Part shown: in pieces, positions 33,670 to 45,780 of the stretch
Position numbering within the stretch: the first letter of the stretch is position 1
Layout of the letters: the number at the start of each line of letters is the position of its first letter
Assembly: GCA_963680875.1 (NCBI GenBank)
Contig: OY804580.1
Span: 112,037,534-112,101,533, forward strand
Length of the DNA stretch: 64,000 nucleotides
Reading direction: 5' to 3'
Source of the DNA: Bathymodiolus brooksi
Lineage: Eukaryota > Mollusca > Bivalvia > Mytilida > Modiolidae
Notes under the pieces: generated by a model
The model's database searches: none
What the model saw: only the letters and a program-made list of their open reading frames with translations
Told to the model about the DNA's origin: nothing
Made by a program: the position numbers and the translations under genes

Positions 33670-34221
33670 AGTAATATAGTTTGATCTTATTTCTTGATTA
33701 CAATCAACATGCACACATTTGGCTGTAAATCTTTAATAATTTATTTGGAAAATATTATTCACATATATTATTCATAACTATCAAGTCACCCCTCCTCTAT
33801 CGATGTTGGTCCTATTTGTTGAACCCTATTTTATACCGTACCTGTTCTATTTGAGCAGGCAAATTGCATTGAGTGGATAAATGTTTGTTGTATTCTGTCA
33901 CTGACTGAAATATAGTCTTTTCTAGTACCCCTGTCACATGTTGAGAGCTTAGTTGTAAATCCAGTTCTCTTCCTGTTGGCATATTATATCAAGAGCCAAT
34001 GAAGGGATAATTATATAATTTTATTATTTTATTCAAAATATTTAAACGTCGATGTGATTTTTCTGCAAGATAAACACAATATTAAAGGCTTGGAAAACAT
34101 TGTCATTATCTCAGTTTTTAAACCACATACATATGCCGGTTCATCAAATCTTTCCCAAGTTTTATACCGAATAAACATAAACTTTAAAACACTGCACTAA
34201 TATTGTCTATTTATGTAGCGT
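33670..34221. other. Unassigned AT-rich sequence
   Basis: No recognisable feature. Confidence 0.4.
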
Positions 34222-34395
34222 TTCAACAGTGGTAAGTTTTATTGGTGGAGGAAGCAAGAAAAACCGGAGAAAACTTAAGCAGTCACTGATCGAGTACACT
34301 CCCCCACGGCTTGAATTGGATATGCAGTGATATGCACCAATATTGCCTTAGGTAAATCTAAATTCAACTAACATTCATTTGATCATGACAACACG
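34222..34395 (-). mobile_element. SINE family 2 remnant, minus strand
   Basis: AGTTTTATTGGTGGAGGAAG, AAAAACCGGAGAAAACTTAA and GCAGTGATATGCACCAATAT keep the family order. The B box is lost (GGCTTGAATTGGATATG). Confidence 0.6.
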
Positions 34396-34602
34396 TCAAT
34401 TCGAGTTGACCTTGATACCAAAATGTTAACGTAATTTTCTATTATATTATATAAATACTTATCATTGTAAATTTTGAAGATATCCCTTACACTACCTTAT
34501 TCAACAGGAACAAATGAAAAAGTGTATATCAAGTGTAGATATAGCCCACTGTTTTCCCATAATATCTTATTATAACTTCCCTGCCGAGAACACTTATTAA
34601 CA

Positions 34603-34905
34603 GGGTTCAAACCAATACAATCAAATTGGTATTGTTGCTTCTCCGCTAAACATGCAGCAATAAGGAGAAAGGCCAAAGACTGATAGGCGCGGAATCAGGA
34701 TAGTGTGTCCAACTGGAGTGACATGTCTACCAGCGGACTATTATGTCAGTGAGCTAGCACTATACAATTCCATCTAAGCGTGTTGTTCTAGTACAAAACG
34801 GACATCACTATCACCATCTCCTTGACTGTAGCTTGTTCTCACCTTAATGTAGCCATAGGTGAAATACTGCTCATTTGGCGTTGAATGACAATCACTCACT
34901 CACTC
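34603..34905 (+). mobile_element. SINE family 1, 5'-truncated
   Basis: Starts in the body (CAAATTGGTATTGTTGCTTC) and keeps GTGTCCAACTGGAGTGACAT, CAGTGAGCTAGCACTATAC and the CAATCACTCACTCACTC tail. The tRNA head is absent. Confidence 0.85.
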
Positions 34906-34919
34906 TATTTGTGAATATT

Positions 34920-35095
34920 TAAGAAATAATTCTCTCATGTCATGCTTTATGCTCATTTTAACATGGGGAGGCATTATATTTGTGGATATTTTACACCGAG
35001 CTAAAGCGAGGTGTAAAATTTAGACAAATATAGCGCCTAACCATATTAAAATGAGCATAAAGCATGACATGGGAGAATCATTTCGATTCTAATAG
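34920..35095. mobile_element. Hairpin element, type GAAATAATTC, copy 2 (different stem)
   Basis: Bounded by AAGAAATAATTC and GAATCATTTCGATTCTAAT, as in the 21.5 kb element. The stem is different: TCATGTCATGCTTTATGCTC pairs with GAGCATAAAGCATGACATG. The apex reads CCGAGCTAAAGCGAGG between ATTTTACAC and GTGTAAAAT. A further lone end (CCATGAATTATTTCGATTCT) lies at 35263-35285. Confidence 0.85.
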
Positions 35096-35354
35096 GGCAT
35101 TAACAGTAATTTTGTAAATCAATGCGGCCTTATGGACACCGAAGGATTTGGTTGTTCCGACTACCTCCCCGAATGAAAATTTCGCATTTTACAATGAATT
35201 ACACACAAGTAATGATTAAATTAAACGAAAATAATGTTACCTATGTTATACAAACTATGACTTCCATGAATTATTTCGATTCTAGTAGGAAAAATCTAAC
35301 ATATATTTTGAATGGAAGTCAGTAATAATGGAAATGCATGTAATAACAAAATCC

Positions 35355-38300
35355 ACTAACCTTCATGTTTACAATATCACTAACCTTCATGTTTACAGTA
35401 TCACTAACCTTCATGTTTACAGTATCACTAACCTTCATGTTTACAATATCACTAACCTTCATGTTTACAGTATCACTAACCTTCATGTTTACAATATCAC
35501 TAACCTTCATGTTTACAATATCACTAACCTTCATGTTTACAATATCACTAACCTTCATGTTTACAGTATCACTAACCTTCATGTTTACAGTATCACTAAC
35601 CTTCATGTTTACAATATCACTAACCTTCATGTTTACAATATCACTAACCTTCATGTTTACAATATCACTAACCTTCATGTTTACAGTATCACTAACCTTC
35701 ATGTTTACAATATCACTAACCTTCATGTTTACAATATCACTAACCTTCATGTTTACAATATCACTAACCTTCATGTTTACAGTATCACTAACCTTCATGT
35801 TTACAGTATCACTAACCTTCATGTTTACAATATCACTAACCTTCATGTTTACAATATCACTAACCTTCATGTTTACAATATCACTAACCTTCATGTTTAC
35901 AATATCACTAACCTTCATGTTTACAATATCACTAACCTTCATGTTTACAATATCACTAACCTTCATGTTTACAGTATCACTAACCTTCATGTTTACAGTA
36001 TCACTAACCTTCATGTTTACAATATCACTAACCTTCATGTTTACAATATCACTAACCTTCATGTTTACAATATCACTAACCTTCATGTTTACAATATCAC
36101 TAACCTTCATGTTTACAATATCACTAACCTTCATGTTTACAATATCACTAACCTTCATGTTTACAATATCACTAACCTTCATGTTTACAATATCACTAAC
36201 CTTCATGTTTACAGTATCACTAACCTTCATGTTTACAATATCACTAACCTTCATGTTTACAATATCACTAACCTTCATGTTTACAGTATCACTAACCTTC
36301 ATGTTTACAATATCACTAACCTTCATGTTTACAATATCACTAACCTTCATGTTTACAGTATCACTAACCTTCATGTTTACAATATCACTAACCTTCATGT
36401 TTACAGTATCACTAACCTTCATGTTTACAGTATCACTAACCTTCATGTTTACAATATCACTAACCTTCATGTTTACAATATCACTAACCTTCATGTTTAC
36501 AATATCACTAACCTTCATGTTTACAGTATCACTAACCTTCATGTTTACAGTATCACTAACCTTCATGTTTACAGTATCACTAACCTTCATGTTTACAATA
36601 TCACTAACCTTCATGTTTACAATATCACTAACCTTCATGTTTACAATATCACTAACCTTCATGTTTACAATATCACTAACCTTCATGTTTACAATATCAC
36701 TAACCTTCATGTTTACAATATCACTAACCTTCATGTTTACAATATCACTAACCTTCATGTTTACAGTATCACTAACCTTCATGTTTACAGTATCACTAAC
36801 CTTCATGTTTACAGTATCACTAACCTTCATGTTTACAATATCACTAACCTTCATGTTTACAATATCACTAACCTTCATGTTTACAATATCACTAACCTTC
36901 ATGTTTACAATATCACTAACCTTCATGTTTACAATATCACTAACCTTCATGTTTACAATATCACTAACCTTCATGTTTACAATATCACTAACCTTCATGT
37001 TTACAATATCACTAACCTTCATGTTTACAATATCACTAACCTTCATGTTTACAATATCACTAACCTTCATGTTTACAATATCACTAACCTTCATGTTTAC
37101 AATATCACTAACCTTCATGTTTACAATATCACTAACCTTCATGTTTACAGTATCACTAACCTTCATGTTTACAGTATCACTAACCTTCATGTTTACAATA
37201 TCACTAACCTTCATGTTTACAATATCACTAACCTTCATGTTTACAGTATCACTAACCTTCATGTTTACAGTATCACTAACCTTCATGTTTACAGTATCAC
37301 TAACCTTCATGTTTACAATATCACTAACCTTCATGTTTACAGTATCACTAACCTTCATGTTTACAATATCACTAACCTTCATGTTTACAGTATCACTAAC
37401 CTTCATGTTTACAATATCACTAACCTTCATGTTTACAATATCACTAACCTTCATGTTTACAGTATCACTAACCTTCATGTTTACAATATCACTAACCTTC
37501 ATGTTTACAATATCACTAACCTTCATGTTTACAATATCACTAACCTTCATGTTTACAATATCACTAACCTTCATGTTTACAATATCACTAACCTTCATGT
37601 TTACAATATCACTAACCTTCATGTTTACAATATCACTAACCTTCATGTTTACAATATCACTAACCTTCATGTTTACAGTATCAGTAACCTTCATGTTTAC
37701 AATATCACTAACCTTCATGTTTACAGTATCAGTAACCTTCATGTTTACAATATCACTAACCTTCATGTTTACAATATCAGTAACCTTCATGTTTACAATA
37801 TCACTAACCTTCATGTTTACAATATCACTAACCTTCATGTTTACAGTATCAGTAACCTTCATGTTTACAATATCACTAACCTTCATGTTTACAATATCAC
37901 TAACCTTCATGTTTACAGTATCACTAACCTTCATGTTTACAGTATCACTAACCTTCATGTTTACAGTATCAGTAACCTTCATGTTTACAGTATCACTAAC
38001 CTTCATGTTTACAATATCACTAACCTTCATGTTTACAGTATCACTAACCTTCATGTTTACAGTATCACTAACCTTCATGTTTACAGTATCAGTAACCTTC
38101 ATGTTTACAGTATCACTAACCTTCATGTTTACAATATCACTAACCTTCATGTTTACAATATCACTAACCTTCATGTTTACAATATCACTAACCTTCATGT
38201 TTACAGTATCACTAACCTTCATGTTTACAGTATCACTAACCTTCATGTTTACAGTATCAGTAACCTTCATGTTTACAATATCACTAACCTTCATGTTTAC

Positions 38301-40320
38301 AATATCACTAACCTTCATGTTTACAGTATCAGTAACCTTCATGTTTACAATATCACTAACCTTCATGTTTACAATATCACTAACCTTCATGTTTACAATA
38401 TCACTAACCTTCATGTTTACAGTATCACTAACCTTCATGTTTACAGTATCACTAACCTTCATGTTTACAGTATCAGTAACCTTCATGTTTACAATATCAC
38501 TAACCTTCATGTTTACAATATCACTAACCTTCATGTTTACAGTATCACTAACCTTCATGTTTACAGTATCACTAACCTTCATGTTTACAATATCACTAAC
38601 CTTCATGTTTACAATATCACTAACCTTCATGTTTACAGTATCAGTAACCTTCATGTTTACAATATCACTAACCTTCATGTTTACAATATCACTAACCTTC
38701 ATGTTTACAATATCACTAACCTTCATGTTTACAGTATCACTAACCTTCATGTTTACAGTATCACTAACCTTCATGTTTACAGTATCAGTAACCTTCATGT
38801 TTACAATATCACTAACCTTCATGTTTACAATATCACTAACCTTCATGTTTACAGTATCACTAACCTTCATGTTTACAGTATCACTAACCTTCATGTTTAC
38901 AATATCACTAACCTTCATGTTTACAGTATCAGTAACCTTCATGTTTACAGTATCAGTAACCTTCATGTTTACAATATCACTAACCTTCATGTTTACAGTA
39001 TCAGTAACCTTCATGTTTACAGTATCACTAACCTTCATGTTTACAATATCACTAACCTTCATGTTTACAGTATCACTAACCTTCATGTTTACAGTATCAG
39101 TAACCTTCATGTTTACAATATCACTAACCTTCATGTTTACAATATCACTAACCTTCATGTTTACAGTATCACTAACCTTCATGTTTACAGTATCACTAAC
39201 CTTCATGTTTACAATATCACTAACCTTCATGTTTACAGTATCAGTAACCTTCATGTTTACAGTATCACTAACCTTCATGTTTACAATATCACTAACCTTC
39301 ATGTTTACAGTATCAGTAACCTTCATGTTTACAGTATCACTAACCTTCATGTTTACAGTATCACTAACCTTCATGTTTACAGTATCAGTAACCTTCATGT
39401 TTACAGTATCACTAACCTTCATGTTTACAATATCACTAACCTTCATGTTTACAGTATCAGTAACCTTCATGTTTACAGTATCACTAACCTTCATGTTTAC
39501 AATATCACTAACCTTCATGTTTACAGTATCAGTAACCTTCATGTTTACAGTATCAGTAACCTTCATGTTTACAGTATCAGTAACCTTCATGTTTTCAGTA
39601 TCACTAACCTTCATGTTTACAATATCACTAACCTTCATGTTTACAATATCACTAACCTTCATGTTTACAGTATCAGTAACCTTCATGTTTACAGTATCAC
39701 TAACCTTCATGTTTACAATATCACTAACCTTCATATTTACAGTATCAGTAACCTTCATGTTTACAGTATCAGTAACCTTCATGTTTACAGTATCAGTAAC
39801 CTTCATGTTTACAGTATCACTAACCTTCATGTTTACAATATCACTAACCTTCATGTTTACAGTATCAGTAACCTTCATGTTTACAGTATCACTAACCTTC
39901 ATGTTTACAATATCACTAACCTTCATGTTTACAGTATCAGTAACCTTCATGTTTACAGTATCACTAACCTTCATGTTTACAGTATCACTAACCTTCATGT
40001 TTACAGTATCACTAACCTTCATGTTTACAGTATCACTAACCTTCATGTTTACAGTATCAGTAACCTTCATGTTTACAGTATCACTAACCTTCATGTTTAC
40101 AGTATCACTAACCTTCATGTTTACAGTATCACTAACCTTCATGTTTACAGTATCACTAACCTTCATGTTTACAGTATCACTAACCTTCATGTTTACAGTA
40201 TCAGTAACCTTCATGCTTACAGCATCAGTAACCTTCATGTTTACAGTATCACTAACCTTCATGTTTACAGTATCACTAACCTTCATGTTTACAGTATCAG
40301 TAACCTTCATGTTTACAGTA
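35355..40320. repeat. 24-bp satellite, about 207 units
   Basis: The unit ACTAACCTTCATGTTTACAA plus TATC has two main variable sites: ACAATATC/ACAGTATC and CACTAACC/CAGTAACC. The CAGTAACC form is absent before about 37680 and common after it. Private changes (TTTTCAGTA near 39593, TCATATTTAC near 39732, CATGCTTACAGCATC near 40213) fall in the last part. The three long open frames over the array (one minus, two plus) result from a 24-bp unit without stops. They have no coding features, so I reject them as genes. Confidence 0.99.
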
Positions 40321-40969
40321 GTTTTCCGACATTGATAATTAGACGGTGATGTAATTAAGTTACTGATATTTTCCAATTTGATGGCATTTTACATTTAGCT
40401 ACTTAACCCTCTAGTGCCCCACGAAGCATATTTGCTGCATGAACTTCTTCGGGGTACCAACTGTAAAATAAATGTTTGTTTTGTGTTTTTTCCCAGTGTT
40501 GAATGTCTGCTACATTGCACAGTTATTATTAGATATAGAAATAGTCATCATAACATTTAATGGTTATCTCCTTTTCTCTCGAAAATGTCAACCTCCATTA
40601 AATATGAGTGGTAAAAATATCACTGATGGGAAAATAAAATTATATGATCATACAGATAATAACAGATTCAGAATATGTTTTTTTAGATAATGTTTTCATT
40701 AAATATTAAATTTAATCATAAAATAACAGATGCATTTGTTTCTGAATTCAAGGAATTGATAATTAAAGTAGAATGTATCAAATATGCTACATTGGTAATT
40801 ACGAAAATATCAAAGGGAAATAATTTAGAAAATAGAAATTAAAAAAAGGCAGATAACAGTAGTTACTCCACATTAAACATCAGACAATCCAAGCACACTG
40901 ACACCATAACCACTACGAATCTACCCATCCACCAAACACATCAGACATAAAGGTATACACATAAAGTGG

Positions 40970-41130
40970 AGACAACCTGACGTGGTACAGGCACTTCTCA
41001 CAAAAGTGAAGTGGTAGTATAGAGTTAAACCGGTTTCAATGGCGCCCAAACCTCCCATTTATTATTTCATCCAAATGCTTAATCAAAAATACACACAATA
41101 AAAAAACCCTGCATATTACAAATGGCACTG
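40970..41130 (-). mobile_element. Family D fragment nested in the piggyBac-like element
   Basis: CCTGACGTGGTACAGGCACT, GTTAAACCGGTTTCAATGGC and GCCCAAACCTCCCATTTATT match family D (minus orientation). Confidence 0.7.
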
Positions 41131-41269
41131 TGCATGGCTTCAGATAAAGCCAATGAAGTTATGTGCTTTTGCAAGTGAAATAGCAGATGGATTAGTGGAA
41201 ATAAAAGTGTAAATTGACAGAACCCTGGTTTCTTCGCCACCTGTCAAGCTCATGAAAAGGCCTGTAGAT

Positions 41270-41560
41270 ATAGTTAGAAAAGACGGGACAAACCACCATC
41301 CGATATGGGATGAGAAAAGACAGAGATGTTAATTATTTGGTTGCGATGGATTTTCATATGTAAGAGGAGTTTGAAGATACCAAAGGGGTATTCAGAATCT
41401 GCATATCGAAGAAGAACAGACAACGCAATGGCCAAAAGAAAAGTACAAAAGGACAAACAATGACCTACAAAACATACATATAAAACTAAAGAACGAGTAA
41501 CACGAACCCCACTAAAAACCGGGATGAACTCGGGTGCTCCGGAAAGGTAAGCAGTTCCTT
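41270..41560 (-). mobile_element. Family C copy nested in the piggyBac-like element
   Basis: GAAGATACCAAAGGGGTATT, CAACGCAATGGCCAAAAGAA, AAAACTAAAGAACGAGTAAC and CACGAACCCCACTAAAAACC form the family C sequence in minus orientation. It ends at GGAAAGGTAAGCAGTTCCTT. Confidence 0.8.
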
Positions 41561-42344
41561 CTCAAAATGCTTTCGATGCCATATGCACTTGTGTTTGAGC
41601 AAGGACAGAAATGACTTTATTGCTTTCTGCTTTTAATTCAATATTTATGTGAACTGTACATATGTACCCGTCAAATAACACTTAGATGCAATAAGTTTCA
41701 ATAATACAAACCAGTAAACAAATTTTACAAAGTACTGGTCAATAGACAATCATCAGTTTAGAAATCCAACTGCACAAATTCGAATATTTAGTATACATTT
41801 ATGAATTTTAGCATATTTTATTTTTCATTGTTGCATGTTTCCTGTTATGTATTTTGTTGCTGAAATAAATTAGCTTTGTTTTAAACAGGATTCCTAAATA
41901 ATTAGTTATGTAGCACATTTGATACATCACATCCTAATTCCCGATGTAGCAGATATGCTACAATTCATATTTTCCGAAAAACGAGTGAAAAACCTAAAAC
42001 AAGCACTGATTTGTATTAGACATATCCTAAATACTTACTTTTATTCAATAACATAATTGTTCTTAATGTTGAATGGGGTGGGGGCACTAGAGGGTTAAAC
42101 AAGTAAAATGTTCAAAATAAACCGTAAAATATATCAGTAACCAGCTTGTGTCAATGTCATCAGCGTTCCTTGCAAACTACGTCACCGGATGACGACAAAT
42201 TACAAAGGTGAAAGTCGATAGATGGTTGTCTTAAGTATTTTTTCGATCAAGTGTGTATCGGAATCGACTTTTTAATTAATCTAAAGTAAAGTGCAAAGAT
42301 GTTTAATAACATCTATTTGGAAAACAAACGTCATTAATAATCTA

Positions 42345-42430
42345 AAACGTCACTGTAATATCGTCGTTTCAAGAACATGAAATAATCAACACGTCACTGT
42401 AGTATCGGTGTTTCATGAACATGTTCGTGG
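42345..42430. repeat. Two-copy direct repeat, about 45 bp
   Basis: ACGTCACTGTAATATCGTCG plus TTTCAAGAACATG is repeated as ACGTCACTGTAGTATCGGTG plus TTTCATGAACATG. Confidence 0.75.
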
Positions 42431-42846
42431 CATGTAGAAAGTGATCAGTGTTCAAACCTGCATCTGTAAACCAAATTAACGTGTAGCCTCTCATCTGTTA
42501 ATCAATAAACAACCCTCACACACCCGGATAAGATAACAGTCTTAAATTAAGTAGTTAAAGAGATAGGGGGTTAATTAATGATACTTTCTAGTGATTGTAC
42601 CGTTATGATTTACATACAGTTAATGTTCATATCTTATAAAGGATGATAATGAAATTTATCTACAAGATTTATAAACAACAACAATCTTCTGTGGGAAACT
42701 TTTGAAAAAAGTATAATTTAAAGGTACAATGTTTATTAGAGGGATATTGTTTACCACAATCGTAATTTTTTCATACCCAAAATTATTGTCGTTTTCCGTA
42801 CTGACCTTCATAAAATGAAGATTAAACACCGAATTATTGGCGAATG
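42431..42846. other. Unassigned sequence
   Basis: No recognisable feature. Confidence 0.4.
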
Positions 42847-43025
42847 ACAGTGGGGTATTTTTGAATTGTTCTGACAGTGGGGTATTTTTGAATTGTTCTG
42901 ACAGTGGGGTATTTTTGAATTGTTCTGACAGTGGGGTATTTTTGAATTGTTCTGACAGTGGGGTATTTTTGAATTGTTCTGACAGTGGGGTATTTTTGAA
43001 TTGTTCTGACAGTGGGGTATTTTGT
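42847..43025. repeat. 27-bp minisatellite, seven copies
   Basis: The unit GACAGTGGGGTATTTTTGAA plus TTGTTCT is almost perfectly conserved; the last copy ends in TTTTGTTTTC. It is open on both strands because 27 is divisible by three. Confidence 0.97.
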
Positions 43026-43689
43026 TTTCTTCATTTCATTGACGGTTACTACATAACTGAAATATTTGTGTAAGTGGTGTTAGATACCAATAATATCATA
43101 TACACGTGTTAATTAATTTTTGGAAACATTGCGTTGAACAAATCTGTTTCTTTTCGTCTTGGCTATATTATGTAATTAACACTTTTAGTTGTAACAATGT
43201 TGTTTTCTTATTCATTTATTTATTTAATTTATTTTTCTATAAGTCACACGTAAACTAAACTTTCAAAGCATTTTTGCAATGTCAGTAATATTTACAGAAT
43301 GTCTGAACGTATTGTACATTCCAGTTCAAATAATACATCATTGTTCTTTTTAAATATTCATGGTTGATATTCCGCCATGAATATTTGATACTTTATGAAC
43401 TTTTTTCATTGCCAGATGGTCTATGTACATGTAGGACAATAGAGGGCAGCTGTAGGTAGTTTCGTTAGATTTTAAAATATATTTTATTCTCCACAGATTT
43501 CTACGACAATTGTTTTAGTCCGTTTAATTTGCATACTACTGTTTATATTAAAACAAAATTCTATGCAATATATATAACATAATTATATTCTTGTTAGGGC
43601 TGTCGTAACTGTTGCCATTTTGTGGTTCCGGTTGGCCTGTGAGTTGTTCCTGCTATTCCTGTTTCTTTTTCCAATAAAATAAAACTGAC
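43026..43689. other. Unassigned AT-rich sequence
   Basis: No recognisable gene or repeat. Confidence 0.4.
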
Positions 43690-45480
43690 TGCCACAGCAT
43701 AGCTGATGAAAGATTTAAGAATATCAAAGGTGTAATCAGAAGCCGTAATTGGAAGAAGGACAAGCAATACAAACATACAATAGTCAAATGATACAGAACA
43801 CAATAACACACAATGGTAGACAGAACACAATAACACACAATGGTAGACAGAACACAATAACACACAATGGTAGACAGAACACAATAACACACAATGGTAG
43901 ACAGAACACAATAACACACAATGGTAGACAGAACACAATAACACACAATGGTAGACAGAACACTATAACACACAATGGTAGACAGAACACTATAACACAC
44001 AATGGTAGACAGAACACAATAACACACAATGGTAGACAGAACACAATAACACACAATGGTAGACAGAACACAATAACACACAATGGTAGACAGAACACAA
44101 TAACACACAATGGTAGACAGAACACAATAACACACAATGGTAGACAGAACACAATAACACACAATGGTAGACAGAACACAATAACACACAATGGTAGACA
44201 GAACACAATAACACACAATGGTAGACAGAACACAATAACACACAATGGTAGACAGAACACAATAACACACAATGGTAGACAGAACACAATAACACACAAT
44301 GGTAGACAGAACACAATAACACACAATGGTAGACAGAACACTATAACACACAATGGTAGACAGAACACAATAACACACAATGGTAGACAGAACACAATAA
44401 CACACAATGGTAGACAGAACACAATAACACACAATGGTAGACAGAACACTATAACACACAATGGTAGACAGAACACAATAACACACAATGGTAGACAGAA
44501 CACTATAACACACAATGGTAGACAGAACACAATAACACACAATGGTAGACAGAACACAATAACACACAATGGTAGACAGAACACAATAACACACAATGGT
44601 AGACAGAACACAATAACACACAATGGTAGACAGAACACAATAACACACAATGGTAGACAGAACACAATAACACACAATGGTAGACAGAACACTATAACAC
44701 ACAATGGTAGACAGAACACAATAACACACAATGGTAGACAGAACACAATAACACACAATGGTAGACAGAACACTATAACACACAATGGTAGACAGAACAC
44801 TATAACACACAATGGTAGACAGAACACAATAACACACAATGGTAGACAGAACACTATAACACACAATGGTAGACAGAACACAATAACACACAATGGTAGA
44901 CAGAACACTATAACACACAATGGTAGACAGAACACTATAACACACAATGGTAGACAGAACACAATAACACACAATGGTAGACAGAACACTATAACACACA
45001 ATGGTAGACAGAACACAATAACACACAATGGTAGACAGAACACAATAACACACAATGGTAGACAGAACACTATAACACACAATGGTAGACAGAACACTAT
45101 AACACACAATGGTAGACAGAACACAATAACACACAATGGTAGACAGAACACTATAACACACAATGGTAGACAGAACACAATAACACACAATGGTAGACAG
45201 AACACAATAACACACAATGGTAGACAGAACACTATAACACACAATGGTAGACAGAACACAATAACACACAATGGTAGACAGAACACAATAACACACAATG
45301 GTAGACAGAACACTATAACACACAATGGTAGACAGAACACTATAACACACAATGGTAGACAGAACACTACACAGAAAACTAAAGATCGAACACTAAGTTG
45401 AACTAATGTACTCTGAAATTGTGAACAGTTTCTGCTCCACTAGTGGCAACCGTCATGCTACTCTTGTAATAATAGATGAA
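43690..45480 (-). mobile_element. Family C copy interrupted by a 27-bp array
   Basis: Left part: GAATATCAAAGGTGTAATCA and GAAGCCGTAATTGGAAGAAG. Right part: CACAGAAAACTAAAGATCGA, then GTTTCTGCTCCACTAGTGGC and CAACCGTCATGCTACTCTTG. These are consecutive pieces of family C in minus orientation, with the array between them. Confidence 0.85.
43790..45372. repeat. 27-bp satellite, about 59 copies
   Basis: The unit CAGAACACAATAACACACAA plus TGGTAGA. The only frequent variant is CACAATAAC/CACTATAAC, patchily distributed and commoner towards the right end. The long open frames on both strands have no coding features. Confidence 0.98.
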
Positions 45481-45499
45481 ATAATGATGAAAGGAGTGC

Positions 45500-45780
45500 T
45501 AATCATCAATATCAATAAAATAAAAAAATATCACACCGTCGGAACAATTCCAATATCAAATATCCAAATCGTTTAAAGAGGCAAAATCGATACATCTAAC
45601 ACACAAAGTACTAATCGTTCACTCTCCTGGCCTGGTACAGGCACTTCAATAAAAAGTGGCAGGGTTAAACTAGTTTTATGGGCCCACAGCTCCCCTTTTA
45701 GTGAAATGATACGGTCATGCAAGTGCTTCTACATGTGAGTAAAATGCCAACTCTCACGTGTAACCTGGCGAACAGCGTTA
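45500..45780 (-). mobile_element. Family D copy grading into the 56-bp array
   Basis: AATATCACACCGTCGGAACA, CCTGGCCTGGTACAGGCACT, GGGTTAAACTAGTTTTATGG and AATGATACGGTCATGCAAGT form family D (minus). The end of this copy (GAGTAAAATGCCAACTCTCA, CGAACAGCGTTATTATAAAG) is the first unit of the array. Confidence 0.9.

Larger units (their letters stand above)
40407..42094. mobile_element. Non-autonomous piggyBac-like element, 1,688 bp
   Basis: A perfect 14-bp TIR pair, CCCTCTAGTGCCCC and GGGGCACTAGAGGG, is flanked by TTAA on both sides (40403-40406 and 42095-42098), the hallmark of the piggyBac superfamily. The paralogue at 18.65 kb has the uninterrupted site (TAGCTACTCAAACAAG). Subterminal inverted pairs are present: AGCATATTTGCTGCAT versus GTAGCAGATATGCTAC, and GTATCAAATATGCTAC versus GTAGCACATTTGATAC. 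No transposase ORF remains. Family D and C pieces lie inside. Confidence 0.85.
35335..42260 (+). repeat. Dispersed repeat carrying a 24-bp array and a TTAA insertion
   Basis: Flank AATAACAAAATCCACTAACC (35342), then the 24-bp array, GTTTTCCGACATTGATAATT through TAGCTAC (40321-40402), the piggyBac-like insert, and the remaining part from 42095 to about 42250 (GTAACCAGCTTGTGTCAATG, TCGATAGATGGTTGTCTTAA). It is homologous to the 256-bp copy at 18535-18790, which lacks both insertions. Confidence 0.9.

Noticed and set aside
35319..40376. Very long open frames of about 1,650-1,685 codons on both strands over the 24-bp array
   Set aside because: A 24-bp unit without stops in three frames keeps any length of array open. 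The frames have no start context, no non-repeat domain, and mutations that are silent only by chance.
42834..43073. Open frames over the 27-bp array on both strands, and similar ones at 48777-49180
   Set aside because: Products of 27- and 36-bp units with no coding features.
43653..45401. Open frames of about 530-565 codons in the 27-bp array
   Set aside because: Same cause (27 is divisible by three). Both strands and several frames are open at once.
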